A stretch of DNA of 64,000 nucleotides from Pterois miles (taxonomy: Eukaryota > Chordata > Actinopteri > Perciformes > Scorpaenidae), in NCBI GenBank assembly GCA_947000775.1, contig CAMQGK010000650.1, positions 2,232,501 to 2,296,500 on the forward strand, in the 5' to 3' direction. This document shows positions 49,086 through 61,122 of the stretch, piece after piece. Position 1 is the stretch's first letter. The number at the start of each line of letters is the position of its first letter. The position numbers and the translations under genes are program-made. The notes beneath the pieces were generated by a model. That model was given only the letters and a program-made list of their open reading frames with translations. It did not search any database and was not told where the DNA came from.

Positions 49086-51474
49086 ATGGAGCGCTCCGGC
49101 AGCATCCAACTGGACATCCCGGACTTCAGTAACTCGGTTCTGTCCCAGCTGAACCAGTTGCGCGTTCAGGGCCGTCTCTGCGACATCGTGGTCAACGTGC
49201 AGGGTCAGAGCTTCCGGGCACACAAGGTGGTCCTCGCCGCCAGCTCGCCGTACTTCCGAGACCACATGTCTCTGGGTCAGATGAGCACTGTGTCGCTGAC
49301 GGTGATCCGCAACCCATCAGTGTTCGAGCAGCTGCTGTCCTTCTGCTACACGGGCCGCCTCTGCCTGCAGCTTGCCGACATCATCAGCTACCTGACGGCC
49401 GCCAGCTTCCTGCAGATGCAGCACATCATCGACCGCTGCACGCAGATCCTGGAGGGCATCCACCTGAAGATCAGCTTGGCCGACTTGGACGAGGAGCCCA
49501 GGGAAGACGACGCAACGCGGAGCTCCAGGGGCGCCAGGACCCTGGAGGCCGTGGTGCGAGCAGGCGGTCATCATGCTGGCCTGCGGCTGCTTGGCGCTCG
49601 TGGGGGTGCAGAGGTGTGCGAGGCGGTAAGCCCAGCCGAGGAGCCCCTCAGTCCGCCGCCAACGGTGGAACACAGCGGGCTGGAGGGGACCGGGGCCTCC
49701 AGCAGAGTGGGCAAAGAACCGATCCTTCGCATCAACCGGGCCGGTCAGTGGTATGTGGAGACGAGCAGCGAGCCGGAGCGGACTGGCAGTGCCGAGGAGG
49801 GTGGCGGTGTGGACCGAGTCAGGATCAAGACGGAGAGGATGGAAGACTGGATTGGAGCAGGTGAGCACCAGGAGGAGGAGGGGGGCGCCGTGGAGGAGGG
49901 GACCACCGTGATGATCGATACATCAGGACGCAGCACACTGGTGACGGGGCCCGTGGGAGTGCTGGGGACCAGGAGTGCCCAACCATCCTCCAGCTTCAGC
50001 GAGACAGACAGGTGAGTCACAGTGATGGGTCACCACAGAGCGTCCTCCTGATGCTACCATAGACGCCTGATGATCTCTTACTGCGTCTTCCTGTGTCAGG
50101 TTCAGTCCCACCGGCAGCGTTGTCGTCCTGGCAGAGCGTCAGAGGGCAAAGAGCGAGTCTCCCAGCAGGGTAGATGAACATCGACAACCGAGCTCCCAGG
50201 TACTGAGAACCAGACCACTCCCAGGTGGACCACAGTAGCCCTCCAGGAGAACCAGACAGCTCCCAGGTGGACTACGGTAGCCCGCCAGGAGAGTCAGATT
50301 GTTCCCAGGTGGACCACAGTAGCCCTCCAGGAGAACCAGACAGCTCCCAGGTGGACTACGGTAGCCCGCCAGGAGAGTCAGATTGTTCCCAGGTGGACTG
50401 CAGTAGCCCACCAGGAGAACCAGATCAAGTCACGTGAGATTAAGTTGAACTCTAATGTCTGCTGCATCTCTCAGTGTTCAACTAGAACCTCCTAAAGGTC
50501 CAGTGCAACCTCTTTAGGGTCTCTAAACAATGTTCAGATGGTGAAAACTGGAAATGAAATCAGTGTGTTAGGAAGTTGTTAGCTTCAATTCTCCAGTAAG
50601 TGCCTGCGGGAACCTTCTTGGTTGCCCCACCGGATATCCTCAATGATCAACCTCATCGATAACCTCCTTAGTGGTCATCAGAACCTGACAGGAGCCCTAG
50701 AAATATCCTTAAAGATCCCCTAGAACACCATAAAGGATCTCTAAAACCTCATCAGTTGCCACTAGAATCTTAGAAAGAACCACTAGCACGCCCTAAAACA
50801 CTGACAGGGCCAACATCAAACCTCTAAAGGGGCAACTCAGGATCTGGATCGAGAATAAGCCTGCACCTAAACCACCACAGTTCAGAGTTTTATGTTCCTC
50901 GCATCTGTTCTGGTTCTGGTCCTGGTCTGTATTAACGTTTGGTTCTGCCCGTCAGGGGGAGGAGCATGCAGCATTCGATATGGGTGGCTACGAGGACTAC
51001 CTGAGGGAGCAGGTGGGAGACCGCTGGTACCGCTACAACCCCCGGCTCACCTGCATCTACTGCTGCAAGTCTTTCAACCAGAAAGGCAGCCTGGACCGCC
51101 ACATGCGTCTGCACATGGGCATCACGCCATTCGTCTGCCGCATCTGCGGAAAGAAGTACACCCGCAAGGACCAGCTGGAGTACCACATCCGCAAGCACAC
51201 CGGCAACAAGCCCTTTCACTGCCACGTCTGCGGCAAGAGCTTCCCCTTCCAGGCCATCCTCAACCAGCACTTCCGCAAGAACCACCCTGGCTGCGCCCCT
51301 CAGGAAGCCCACAGCGCCTCTCCCGAGACCACCACCGCCTCTGTCACATCCAGGGGAGGGCCAAGCGACGAAGCCTCCCCCAGCCAAGAGGAGCCAGAGG
51401 GTGGAAGCAGCAGCGGTGGAGGCCTGTACGGCGAGGGTCCCCAGGCTTCAGTGTCCACCACGGGGCCCGACTGA
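49086..51474 (+). CDS. zbtb37: Zinc finger and BTB domain-containing protein 37, complete CDS
   Basis: Coding exons are 49086-50011, 50100-50199 and 50956-51474, joined in phase to give 514 residues, against about 503 in human ZBTB37. Exon 2 starts at 49078 after TTCTTGCAG and encodes MERSGSIQLDIPDFSNSVLS and a BTB/POZ domain (about residues 20-125: LCDIVVNVQGQSFRAHKVVL, FCYTGRLCLQLADIISYLTA), followed by an acidic linker with EPILRINRAGQWYVET, a ZBTB37 signature. The last exon carries three C2H2 fingers at about residues 375-454 (CIYCCKSF, CRICGKKY, CHVCGKSF) and ends SVSTTGPD, identical to human. Proteins of this family are nuclear DNA-binding regulators that dimerise by BTB; specific targets of ZBTB37 are poorly known. 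It stands head-to-head with ptbp1 (3.5 kb apart) and tail-to-tail with serpinc1. Confidence 0.95.
50100..50199 (+). CDS. zbtb37: zbtb37 exon 3
   Basis: A 100-nt exon encodes FSPTGSVVVLAERQRAKSES and PSRVDEHRQPSSQ, matching RFSPSGSVV...ARSESPGRMD...PSSQ of human ZBTB37. Acceptor TGTGTCAG, donor GTACTG. The next intron (756 bp) starts inside a minisatellite. Confidence 0.9.
50205..50425. repeat. Minisatellite in zbtb37 intron 3
   Basis: Alternating about 39-45-base units contain TCCCAGGTGGACCACAGTAG and CCCTCCAGGAGAACCAGA in about five copies. Part of the unit echoes the end of exon 3 (AGCTCCCAGGT), suggesting the array grew from the exon 3 donor region. Open frames are ghosts. Confidence 0.9.
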
Positions 51475-52212
51475 CCCCAAGGGAGGCAGAAGGGAACGGT
51501 CCAAGTTAGGGTGGGGGGCGACTGACCAGGCCGCTCTGATCCTGATGCACCTGAAGCCAACAGGACGCTGGAGTCAAAGCAGTGACAGAAAGGACGCCTC
51601 CAAGTCCGAACTGAGATTTTTCCGCTTTAAACCGCATCTACCTTCACTAACCAAACGGAACAGATTAAGCTAAATGAAGAAATGCCACACACTCCAACAA
51701 CCTCACACAGCACTCGATGGCGTGCTCCTCGTCTGCCTCTGCCTACGTTACGTTACAGAGTTCTACTTTTATATTTACAGGTGTTACAGGTTCACAATGC
51801 AGCATCACAGTCGCAGTCTGTCTGGTGCCAAACTACTCAGTGCCAGTTCAACCGTTCAAATCCTTCATGTTTGCCTTGAGACAATCTGGAGCGGCTCGGT
51901 TATTATTCATAATAATAATAATAATAATCCTGCGCTCGTTAAAGTGCCACATCGGCATAAAAATATTGAGTTGCACAAAAAGGTTCAATGAGAAAAAAAC
52001 TATGACTGTTAAAGTTCAGTTCCGGTGTGATCCGAGTTCTTCATCTTCACTGACATCAGAACAAACTCAGTATCTTTGATTTCTCATAAAGTCTAGTTGA
52101 AAAAACTCCTCTCAGTCCTGATCCGGTCCAGATCCAGTCCTGATCCCAGAGCTCTTCCAAATGGACACGTTTGTGAAACTATAAGAGCACATTAAAATGT
52201 GTCACCTTTAGC
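51475..52212 (+). other. zbtb37: zbtb37 3' UTR (putative)
   Basis: About 720 bases follow the stop without other genes. ATTAAA at 52191-52196 is a candidate polyadenylation signal just before a repeat begins at 52213. Short open frames here are not supported. Confidence 0.45.
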
Positions 52213-52560
52213 GCTGCAGCTAATTGTGAATTTCTCCACTGTGGGACTAATAAAGGAATATCTTATCTTAACAGTTAGTTTCATTATTGATTAATCTGCT
52301 TCTCAGTTTATTGATCTGTAGATTCATTAATCATTTGGTCTGTAAAATATAGGAAAATCAATTACTGAGTCCAATGTGACGTCTGATCGACCATCTAAAA
52401 CCCAAAGAGATTCAGTTTCCTGACAGAAGATAAAGAACAGCTGGAACCAGATAATAAATATAATATTGATAATAATAATATATATAATGTTAATGAGGTA
52501 AAAGTAGTTGCTGATTTCAGTGTCAACAAATTGACTAAATCAACGTATTTCAGACTGAAT
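52213..52560 (+). repeat. Teleost MITE-like element split by a retroposon tail
   Basis: GCTGCAGCTAA...CAGTTAGTTTCATTATTGATTAATC and AATCATTTGGTCTGTAAAAT, then AAACCCAAAGA and AGCTGGAACCAG, match a very common teleost DNA element that starts GCTGCAACTAACAGTTA. The tail at 52224-52270 separates GCAGCTAA from ACAGTTAG, so the host sequence can be rejoined across it. Confidence 0.65.
52224..52270 (+). mobile_element. Tail-only retrotransposon insertion in the MITE
   Basis: TTGTGAATTTCTCCACTGTG, GGACTAATAAAGGAATATC and TTATCTTA are flanked by TAA on both sides. The insert is just 47 bases, nearly identical to the copies at 18729 and 45499. Confidence 0.78.
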
Positions 52561-52631
52561 CACTTTCGCTGTGACAAGTCAGCAGTCATTCACCATTTGG
52601 TGTCACATAAAGAAAACATTACACTTAAAAA

Positions 52632-53163
52632 CTAGAAAAGCACTCGGAGAGCACAGACCTCCAAAAATAAAATAAAAATCCTACATTTTTTTAAAATAAT
52701 TTTATATCAGTGGCAAACATAGAACATATATACAAGACACAACATAAAATTCACAATACAGTCGGCCAAAATGTAAGAGTACCCCCATTTTTTATATGAA
52801 TTGCTATAAAATCCACCATCTGGATCAGATCTGGATCAGCCTTTGGGATTTGATAGAAGTACACATTGTAAATCCCTGAGTCAAATTTCATGAGCTTTGG
52901 GCAACAATTACCAGAGACATTGAGAAACAATTTTTTGGGTCCCATTGACCCCAATGTTAACGAAAATTTCAAAGTGATCCAGAATCCAGGACTTCTTCCG
53001 GATCACCCCCAAAATTAAATCAGTTCTTCCTTTTCACATTTGTCAACACATCCTGAAGATTTCATCAAAATCCGTCCATAAGTTTTTGAGTTATCTTGAA
53101 CACAGACAAACAAACAGACAGATAAACGCCAGCAAAAGCATAACCTCCTTGGCGGAGGTAATT
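52632..53163 (-). repeat. Dispersed teleost repeat, 'ccgccaaggaggttatg' family, copy B
   Basis: On the minus strand it opens ACCTCCGCCAAGGAGGTTAT with the typical (GTTT/GTCT)n run, and it ends GGAGGTCTGTGCTCTCCGAG. Same family as 21190-21800 in the opposite orientation. The minus-strand open frame inside is not considered a gene. Confidence 0.7.
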
Positions 53164-53255
53164 AAGATAAATGAAAACATGAAAATAATGTGAATGAGTG
53201 GATGATTGAGCTAAAAATGAATGATAAATATTCTGACTTACTGGACATTTTCAGA

Positions 53256-53425
53256 GCTTTCGGCTGTATGCCATGGCCTTCTTCAGCGAATCAAACCTGC
53301 TCAGGTGTCATTACGTGATCTAAGTTCTGGACTTCAGTCGCATGAGCCACAGCCCCACCATTACCTCACTGTCTGTTCAACTAACCCCGGACGAAGAAGG
53401 TCATGGGATACATCTGAAAGCTCCA
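53256..53425. repeat. Imperfect inverted repeat, arms about 30 bp
   Basis: AGCTTTCGGCTGTATGCCAT GGCCTTCTTC at 53257-53286 pairs with GAAGAAGGTCATGGGATACA TCTGAAAGCT at 53394-53423. The 107-base interior shows no known gene. It resembles retrotransposon-terminal hairpins of fish, but the family is not established. Confidence 0.6.
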
Positions 53426-53639
53426 AGACTCAATAGATATTGATATAGATGAGTATTCAATCAGAATGAGAGATAAAGTACTCTGATCACACTGATTAGT
53501 TAATCTGGCTGTAATTAATTAGAGTTTGAGCGTTTAAGGACGTGGGAGGTTAGAAGGACCACCTGAACAGACTCACACAGGAAACCTCAGATAAGCTACA
53601 CCGCTCAGTTACCTCTCATCACTACGCAATACAGCTGCT

Positions 53640-53765
53640 GCAGCGCACAGCGGGGCTCTGACCGCCGGGGGCGCTATGACTACCGCCAGAGGGGCGTTCT
53701 GATCAATGGGATTTTTGGGGGGGGGGTGCGCTCTGACCGCCGGGGGGGGGGCGTTCTGATCACCG
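53640..53765. repeat. GC-rich duplicated segment with G-runs
   Basis: GCTCTGACCGCCGGGGG(C) and GGGCGTTCTGATCA occur twice with G homopolymers. From 53766 to 57100 I see AT-rich DNA with scattered GCTAGC/GCTAAC motifs, a (CCG)5 at about 55638-55653, short unrecognised open frames and no supported gene. Confidence 0.5.
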
Positions 53766-56700
53766 GAAGCGCTCCATCACTCTTCTCAGATACTTTTCTA
53801 AACAAGCATGTGTTTTATTGTTTTTCTTTTTTTTTTTTGGACACTTTGTTGCTCTGACAATGTGTGACGGACGACAGGAGAGCTGATCAGTAACCGTCTG
53901 TTAAAGATGCGTTAAATCTGCTGCACGGCGACAAGAAAAAAAACAGACTAAAACTGAAGAACAACAAGTCAGACAGTTGTTGGATAACTTTGAATTCAGC
54001 CAGGAAGAATAAACAGAAAAAGATGGCTAGCTATCAAGTATAACTGTGTCATCATCAAAACTGGCCAAATTATGCACTAACATTAGCTTACAAGCTAACA
54101 GAGAGCTCTCTAACATCACAATCAATTACAGACCTCTGTTGCTAAAAGAGCTGATGTTTGTGACGTAGTCAGCTACATTTAGTTAGCAGATGTAAATGAA
54201 CATAGCATGCAAGCTATCTAAACTTTGCTTACTCATGTATACATTGTGTTCTACTAGTTTAGATCAATTACAATTCATTCATGCTGATAATAAGCTAACT
54301 GTTAATTGTCATTAGGCAGACAGTCAAAAATCAACATTAGCTTACCATATTTTTTTTTGTTTTTTGCTTTTTGTATACAGATTTTGCTCCTGTGATACAT
54401 AACAGTCATAATTAACAGAAATTAGCTGTTGATTATTTAGCTGATTTTGACTATTTTACATACATTTTCTGTAGGCAGACACACAGGAAGCTAAAGCTAG
54501 CTTGCAAGCTAACTGACCTTTTGCTCACTCTTTGTGTACAAATTGGTACAACCAACAGAGCTCTGCTGCTGTAAGAGCTAGCAATATGTTAGTTTACTTT
54601 GTTTTCAGCTATCATTGACCAACATTAATATTCCTGATAGAAAAACACAGAAACTCACCATTAACCTGCAAGCTGTATGTTATGCTGCAAGCTATATGTT
54701 ACGCTAATATTAGCTTGCAAGCTGTGTTTTACTTGCTCATTATGTCCAAGTTGAATTCTACTGACACAACTATTACATTTAATTACACACTACAGACCTC
54801 CATTTTTAAAAGAGCTAAGCTTTAATATGAGCTAGTTAGCTAACGCTAGTGTGCTGATGTCTGCTATTTAGCAGTAAGCTGTAGTGTTTCATTTCTCTGT
54901 GTGCAGTACAAACATAGGTCGGATTGTGTTTAGCCTAGCTTAGCACAAAGCGTGGAAGCAGGATAAAACTGATAGCCTAGCTCTCTAGCTAGTTTACCAG
55001 CTAGCTTAGTTTATCAGTTAACAGGCTAACATCTTTTCCAGTCAGAATAGTTTTACTAGAGGAACATATGTTGAGATATTGTTCTGCTCGTGGTACCAAG
55101 TTCAGCTGCACATGTGCAGTAGAAGTAACGTGTCAGGATGACAGACGGTTCTGATCAGGTCATTGATGAGGTCATTGATCGGGTAGCGACAGGACGAGGA
55201 GCTGGACCCTGTCAGACCAGATGGATGTAGTAGCCAGGGAGCTGGACTAAAGCAAACTTCTCCAGAGGTCAAAGGTGACCTGCTGGAGGGGGGGGCAGGT
55301 CGGACCGCCTGGCAACCAAAGGAAAGATGCCGCGGCCATGTTGGCCCTCCAAAACAACTTCAGCACTTATCAGAAAGGATCAAAAACAGAACTTTTTATA
55401 AAACAGAACAATATAGTCATATTATCAGTATGTAAACTACGATTTGTTTATGAATAATGTCGGTATGCTGGGTGCTAAATCCAGACGGATGGATGGTCGG
55501 CAGGTAGCACATGGATCGGCTGTTACTGTTTCTCTACAGAGCTGTGAATCACATTCTTAGTGGACGGTCAGTTTTTATGCAAGTGAAGCCAGCAGCTCTG
55601 TCCTCGCTGCGGCTGGATGGACGCCCGTGTTCCTTCCAGCCGCCGCCGCCGCCGCCAACGCACTCACTCTTCAGGCTAAACCAGGAACTATCAGGTATAC
55701 AGACTCTTTCTTTTATTCAGTGAATCGGACGTTTACCTTTCCCTACGTAGCAGACCGCTAACGACTAAACCTCAGTGCGAGCTACAGGCCGCAGAAATAA
55801 AACGCACCTGTAAATACACTCAACAGCAGCAGGTAAGAAATGCCTGCGAGTCACTGCAGAGGACAACACAAACACATCAACCAGAGCTGGGCAACATGGA
55901 AGACAATACATCAGTTGTCATGACAACCACAAGACCTCTTTCCAGTGTACCATGGCAACAGAAAATACTGTGTTCTGATTGGCTGGCAGGTCCTTTGCTT
56001 TGTTACTGCTCACACATGAATATTAGAAACTAAATCAGGACATTTTAAACTGACGCATAAATACTGAAAATATTACAGACATCTCCAAACGTCAGTTTAG
56101 TCTGTTGTGCTCAGATAGTCACGTTTCTTTCTGTACATTTGTGAAGCTGCAGTATTTCTGCTCCATATAAGGCAGCTGAACAGTTTTCACACCTTCACTT
56201 CTCACCTGTAACCATAGCAACCAGTAGTGTCACCGTGTGTTGGAGCACACCTGTACATCACATTTAGTGAGCAAGTTAACCTGTTTCAGAAATACTCACA
56301 CCATCTTTAAATTAATGGTTTCTGATCAGATCAAAGAGGAAGTAGTCGTTAATTTGTTATGGATGATACAAACTGGATCGACAGGAAAAGCTTCTTAAAC
56401 CAGTCTGAACTGGTCTAAAGTAGTAATGGCCTCTGTCCTTTCTACACTGCCCACTCATTGTCTATGTGAGCAGCCATGCAGTGCATTCTGCTAGCGTGGC
56501 GGCGCCATTCTAAACTAAAGACAGACAGCAGCAAAGTCTATGCTATATTTAAGATATTGTCAGCAGTTCAACTCACCGTCAGACCTTCAGCTCGTCATTA
56601 GACCACTCTCTCTTAGCTCCACTGTGTAAACTCTTGTTATAACCAAATGTTTCACTATTCATGGTTAGACGGCTGTTTAACACTTGATTCTGATTGGTCA

Positions 56701-57111
56701 ATCACAGCGTTTTGTGGTCTGTTAGTTCTTTTTAAAAGACTGTTGCTACAAAGACCGGTGTAACAGACCGTTGCTACGTATAGCAGACTGTTGCTATGGA
56801 CGCAGTTCTGATGTTGGACCGTTTCGTGTCATATTATTGATTTCTTCGGTAAGTAGCTGTGTAATTTGATAATTTGATAATGTACAGCTAGCAACATCGC
56901 CCTGAAAGGGTTTATTTCACAACAATGACCAGCTAGCTGTACATTATCACACAAAATATCCAGAAATAATTAAGTCATCATGATACGAACAACAGAAGAG
57001 AATGCTGATCTGATGAGAAACATTACACATCCTCTGGATCCAATTCAATTTCATTTTATATTTTATTTTAATTTCTCAAGACACTTGCCACATACAGCAC
57101 ATCTAGACTGA

Positions 57112-58660
57112 AATCTGAGACTGACTCTATAGAGGAGGAACCTGACTCTATAGAGGAGGAACCTGACCATAGTGGAGGAACCTGTCTCTATAGTGGAGGA
57201 ACCTGACTCTATAGAGGAGGAACCTGACTCTATAGTGGAGGAACCTGACTCTATAGAGGAGGAACCTGACTCTATAGAGGAGGAACCTGACCATAGTGGA
57301 GGAACCTGTCTCTATAGTGGAGGAACCTGTCTCTATAGAGGAGGAACCTGACTCTATAGAGGAGGAACCTGACTCTATAGAGGAGGAACCTGTCTCAATA
57401 GAGGAGGAACCTGACTCTATAGAGGAGGAACCTGACTCTATAGAGGAGGAACCTGACCATAGTGGAGGAACCTGTCTCTATAGTGGAGGAACCTGACTCT
57501 ATAGAGGAGGAACCTGACTCTATAGAGGAGGAACCTGACTCAATAGTGGAGGAACCTGTCTCTATAGAGGAGGAACCTGTCTCTATAGAGGAGGAACCTG
57601 ACTCTATAGAGGAGGAACCTGACTCTATAGAGGAGGAACCTGTCTCAATAGTGGAGGAACCTGTCTCTGTAGAGGAGGAACCTGACTCTATAGAGGAGGA
57701 ACCTGACCATAGTGGAGGAACCTGTCTCTATAGTGGAGGAACCTGACTCTATAGAGGAGGAACCTGACCATAGTGGAGGAACCTGTCTCTATAGTGGAGG
57801 AACCTGACTCTACAGAGGAGGAACCTGACTCTACAGTGGAGGAACCTGACTCTACAGAGGAGAAACCTGACCATAGTGGAGGAACCTGACTCGACAGAGG
57901 AGGAACCTGACTCTACAGAGGAGGAACCTGACTCTATAGTGGAGGAACGTGACTCTATTGTGGAGGAACCTGATCATAGTGGAGGAACCTGACTCTACAG
58001 AGGAGGAACCTGACTCTATAGAGGAGGATCCTGACCATAGTGGAGGAACCTGTCTCTATAGTGGAGGAACCTGACTCTACAGAGGAGGAACCTGACTCTA
58101 CAGAGGAGGAACCTGACTCTATAGAGGAGGAACCTGACTATAGTGGAGGAACCTGACTCTATAGAGGAGGAACCTGACTTTATCGAGGAGGAACCTGTCT
58201 CTATAGTGGAGGAACCTGACTCTATAGAGGAGGAACCTGACTTTATAGAGGAGGAACCTGACTCTACAGTGGAGGAACCTGACTCTATAGTGGAGGAACC
58301 TGACTCTATAGTGGAGGAACCTGACTCTATAGAGGAGGAACCTGACTCTACAGTGGAGGAACCTGACTCTATAGTGGAGGAACCTGACTCTATAGTGGAG
58401 GAACCTGACTCTATAGAGGAGGAACCTGACTCTATAGAGGAGGAACCTGACTCTATACTGGAGGAACCTGACTCTATACTGGAGGAACCTGACTCTTTAG
58501 AAGGAACCTGAATCTATAGAGGAGGAACCTGACTATACAGTGGAGGAACCTGACTCTATAGAGGAGGAACCTGACTCTTTAGAGGAGGAACCTGACTCTA
58601 TAGTGAAGGAACCTGACTCTTAGTGAAGGATGTGTGGAGGAACCTGACTCTTTAGGGGAG
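57112..58660. repeat. 1.5-kb minisatellite, 21-bp unit
   Basis: About 75 copies of GACTCTATAGAGGAGGAACC T occur with TAGTGG, CTACAG, CATAG and CTGTCTC variants. The 21-base period keeps frames open (PDSIEEE repeats), and the acidic 'proteins' are artefacts. CTCTATAGAG is a 10-bp palindrome in each standard unit. Confidence 0.96.
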
Positions 58661-59267
58661 AAGGAAATAACTTTTTTTTCGAGTTTATGACTTTATTGTC
58701 AATAAATTCTGACTTTTTCTCATAATATAACTTTATTCTAACACTTAGTCTAACACTTAGTTAGACCGGACTCTGTATTGTACTCTGTTTCCTTCTGTTC
58801 AGCTGATCTTGGGTCAGAGTAGAAGTTCTTCCATCACAACGTGAACTGACAGCGTGAAATCAGGATTAATGAACTAAACGGGTCCTATCTGAACCAGTGA
58901 AGCAAGAAGTGTTGCCCAGCTCTGAACCAACACATGAAACTCAGTCTGAACGTTTCATATCCAACGATGCAAGAGTCTACCAGTCCAATTTAGTCCCCAG
59001 TAATACCTGAACTGGTCCAGACCGGGTCAGGTCCTCAGTGTGAACTGGTCCAGACCGGGTCAGGTCCTCAGTACTCTGCAGTGACAGTTTGTTTTCAAAT
59101 AACTGATCATCATTTCAAGCCAATAAACAAAACGCTGCTTCCACAAATTTCACCCAATCCGGTTTGGTCTTATCCAGTCCAGTTCAGTCTACAAGGAAGG
59201 AAAAGTCGGATCAGAGTCCAGTTCAGATGAGTTCGAACAAATTTACCACTGTCATATTATTTAAATA

Positions 59268-59430
59268 TTAGGGCTGTGTATCAGCAAGAACCTGATGATC
59301 CGATGTGTATCACGATTACCGGGGTTACCGTTCCATAAATTATGACGACGATACTGTAAGCAAGGCGATGTATGGTGATTTTTTTTCAAATCTAATTTTA
59401 AGAAAACTGTCATAGTATAAAGAACACACA
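59268..59430. repeat. Likely MITE fragment ('agggctgtgtatcagcaag')
   Basis: TTAGGGCTGTGTATCAGCAA GAACCTGATGATCCGAT and CGTATCACGAT-like text match the start of a widespread teleost DNA element. The other end is not clear. 58661-59267 has no supported feature. Confidence 0.5.
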
Positions 59431-59719
59431 AATGAGTTCATTTTCCTTCTTTACAATTTTACACAATCAAAGCAGAGATCTGCGTTTACATTTATCGTAG
59501 TCAGTGTAACATCCAACATCACAGAGCTACTGAGGGCGCATCGCTTAGCTACGGAAAAGTAGTCACTGACTTCATATTTGCATGTAAACTACTAATAAAA
59601 AATCAATACAGCACACTACACCCCTGCTTAATAACAGAGTTGAGACAAGCTGGTTGGCAGATTAAGAGATTGATAGATATTAATAGAGACTGATAGATTG
59701 ATAGAGATCAGTAACTCAC

Positions 59720-59822
59720 CGCTCAGAATCCGACTTTTCCTCCTCGATGGTTCTTCAGTGTCATCTTCAGTCAAACTGTGAAAACAGCTCAACCTCATCT
59801 TCATCACCTTCATCGTTTTCAT
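59720..59822 (-). other. Possible orphan coding exon
   Basis: The minus strand reads MKTMKVMKMRLSCFHSLTED followed by DTEEPSRRKSRILSG, then a good donor CTGAGCG/GTGAGTTAC at 59719. Alternatively an acceptor TTTTCACAG lies inside, giving a 59-base internal exon. The product is not recognised and no partner exon was found to the left. It may be the first exon of a small gene or chance. Confidence 0.25.
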
Positions 59823-60587
59823 CAGCCTCTGGTCCTCATGGTGTCTCAGAGTCGCTCACTTCTCTTCAGCTTCTGGCTCTTTCTTTGATTCTTTTTACTG
59901 TGTGAATTAATAACCTGAATAATATCCAGTAACGTTGACCACAACATGCCTAATTAATTATAAATCTAATCATTTATTCACATAATGAGATTACTGTTGA
60001 TTCCTAAAGTATATCCTAATAATATATCTGAATGAGTCCAAGAGGAAACTTTAGTAAATTAACTTTTAATACTGTACATTTTATTTTGAAGAGGAGGTAC
60101 TTTTATTCTGTGAAGATCCTTTCTGTTGCATGTCTCTGTTGGGGGGTGGGGGGGTTAGTTTAGATCAATGTGAAGAAGCTTCTATCACCATGATGACCAC
60201 TAGATCACTTGCAGGTCGCATCTCCTCCACAGGAAATAAAGCACTTTAAGTGTCCACCGCCACCGAGCCGCCTCTTTCTTTACCCACAACGCAGCTGGAC
60301 TCAGTATTATCTGAAAGTACTGGATGAACATATGTTAAAGTGTAGAAAGGTGAAGCCCCGCCCACTCCACAGATCACCATACAACAGATAATAATAACCA
60401 ATCCCGTGTCCCTCATAGACGGTAACAGAGTAAACAGTAGAGGTAGAAACACGTCTCCACACTTCTACTTTAAACAAACCGCTAAGAGGATTAACGCTAT
60501 GCTGAAGAGCTGCTGTGTAGAATCAACAATAAATCCGAAAACTGATCTCTGATCTGGTCCCCTGTCAGGTCATAACAAGATCTAATA

Positions 60588-60724
60588 GAGGGGCTCCAAG
60601 ATATAGACCAGACCAACATGGCTTTATGGCTCCAAGATATAGACAAGACCAACATGGCTTTATGGCTCCAAGATATAGACCAGACCAACATGGCTTTATG
60701 GCTCCAAGATATAGACCAGACCAG
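60588..60724. repeat. 36-bp tandem repeat, about 3.7 copies
   Basis: GGCTCCAAGATATAGACCAG ACCAACATGGCTTTAT repeats with almost no divergence. A second small repeat (GCCAGTGAGCCAGTGGGC) lies at 60845-60908. Confidence 0.92.
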
Positions 60725-61116
60725 AATGTTGTGCGTCTGTTGTCAGTTTGTAGTCGGTCTGTCATGTCTCGTAGGTGTGTTGTAGGTTTGTTGTAGCCTC
60801 ATTTAGTTTCAGTGAACTACATCTCTTGTCTGGTCACCAACACTAGCCAGTGAGCCAGTGGGCTAGTGGGCCAGTGAGCCAGTTGGCCAGTGAGCCAGTG
60901 GGCCAGTGATGTGTTTTTATCAGCTGGGGAAAGAAACGAGGAGTTAGAAACACACTGCCTTCACAGCTTCACACAGACACAAAGTTATATTATAATAAAG
61001 TTATAAAATAATAGTTATAAAATAATAAAGTTATCATATAATAAAGATATGGAATAATAAAGTTAGAATATAATAATAAATGTTGACGAGACCTTTGGGT
61101 GCAGCGCCGTCACCAT

Positions 61117-61122
61117 TTTAAT
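61117..61122 (-). terminator. Candidate serpinc1 polyadenylation signal ATTAAA
   Basis: The minus strand reads ATTAAA about 270 bases past the serpinc1 stop. It is the common variant of the signal; usage is unproven. Confidence 0.25.

Noticed and set aside
49317..51560. Minus-strand frames of 86-183 codons over zbtb37
   Set aside because: Antisense shadows of GC-rich zbtb37 exons.
57296..58511. Acidic PDSIEEE repeat proteins
   Set aside because: A 21-bp tandem repeat with a period divisible by three; no start, splice or domain evidence.
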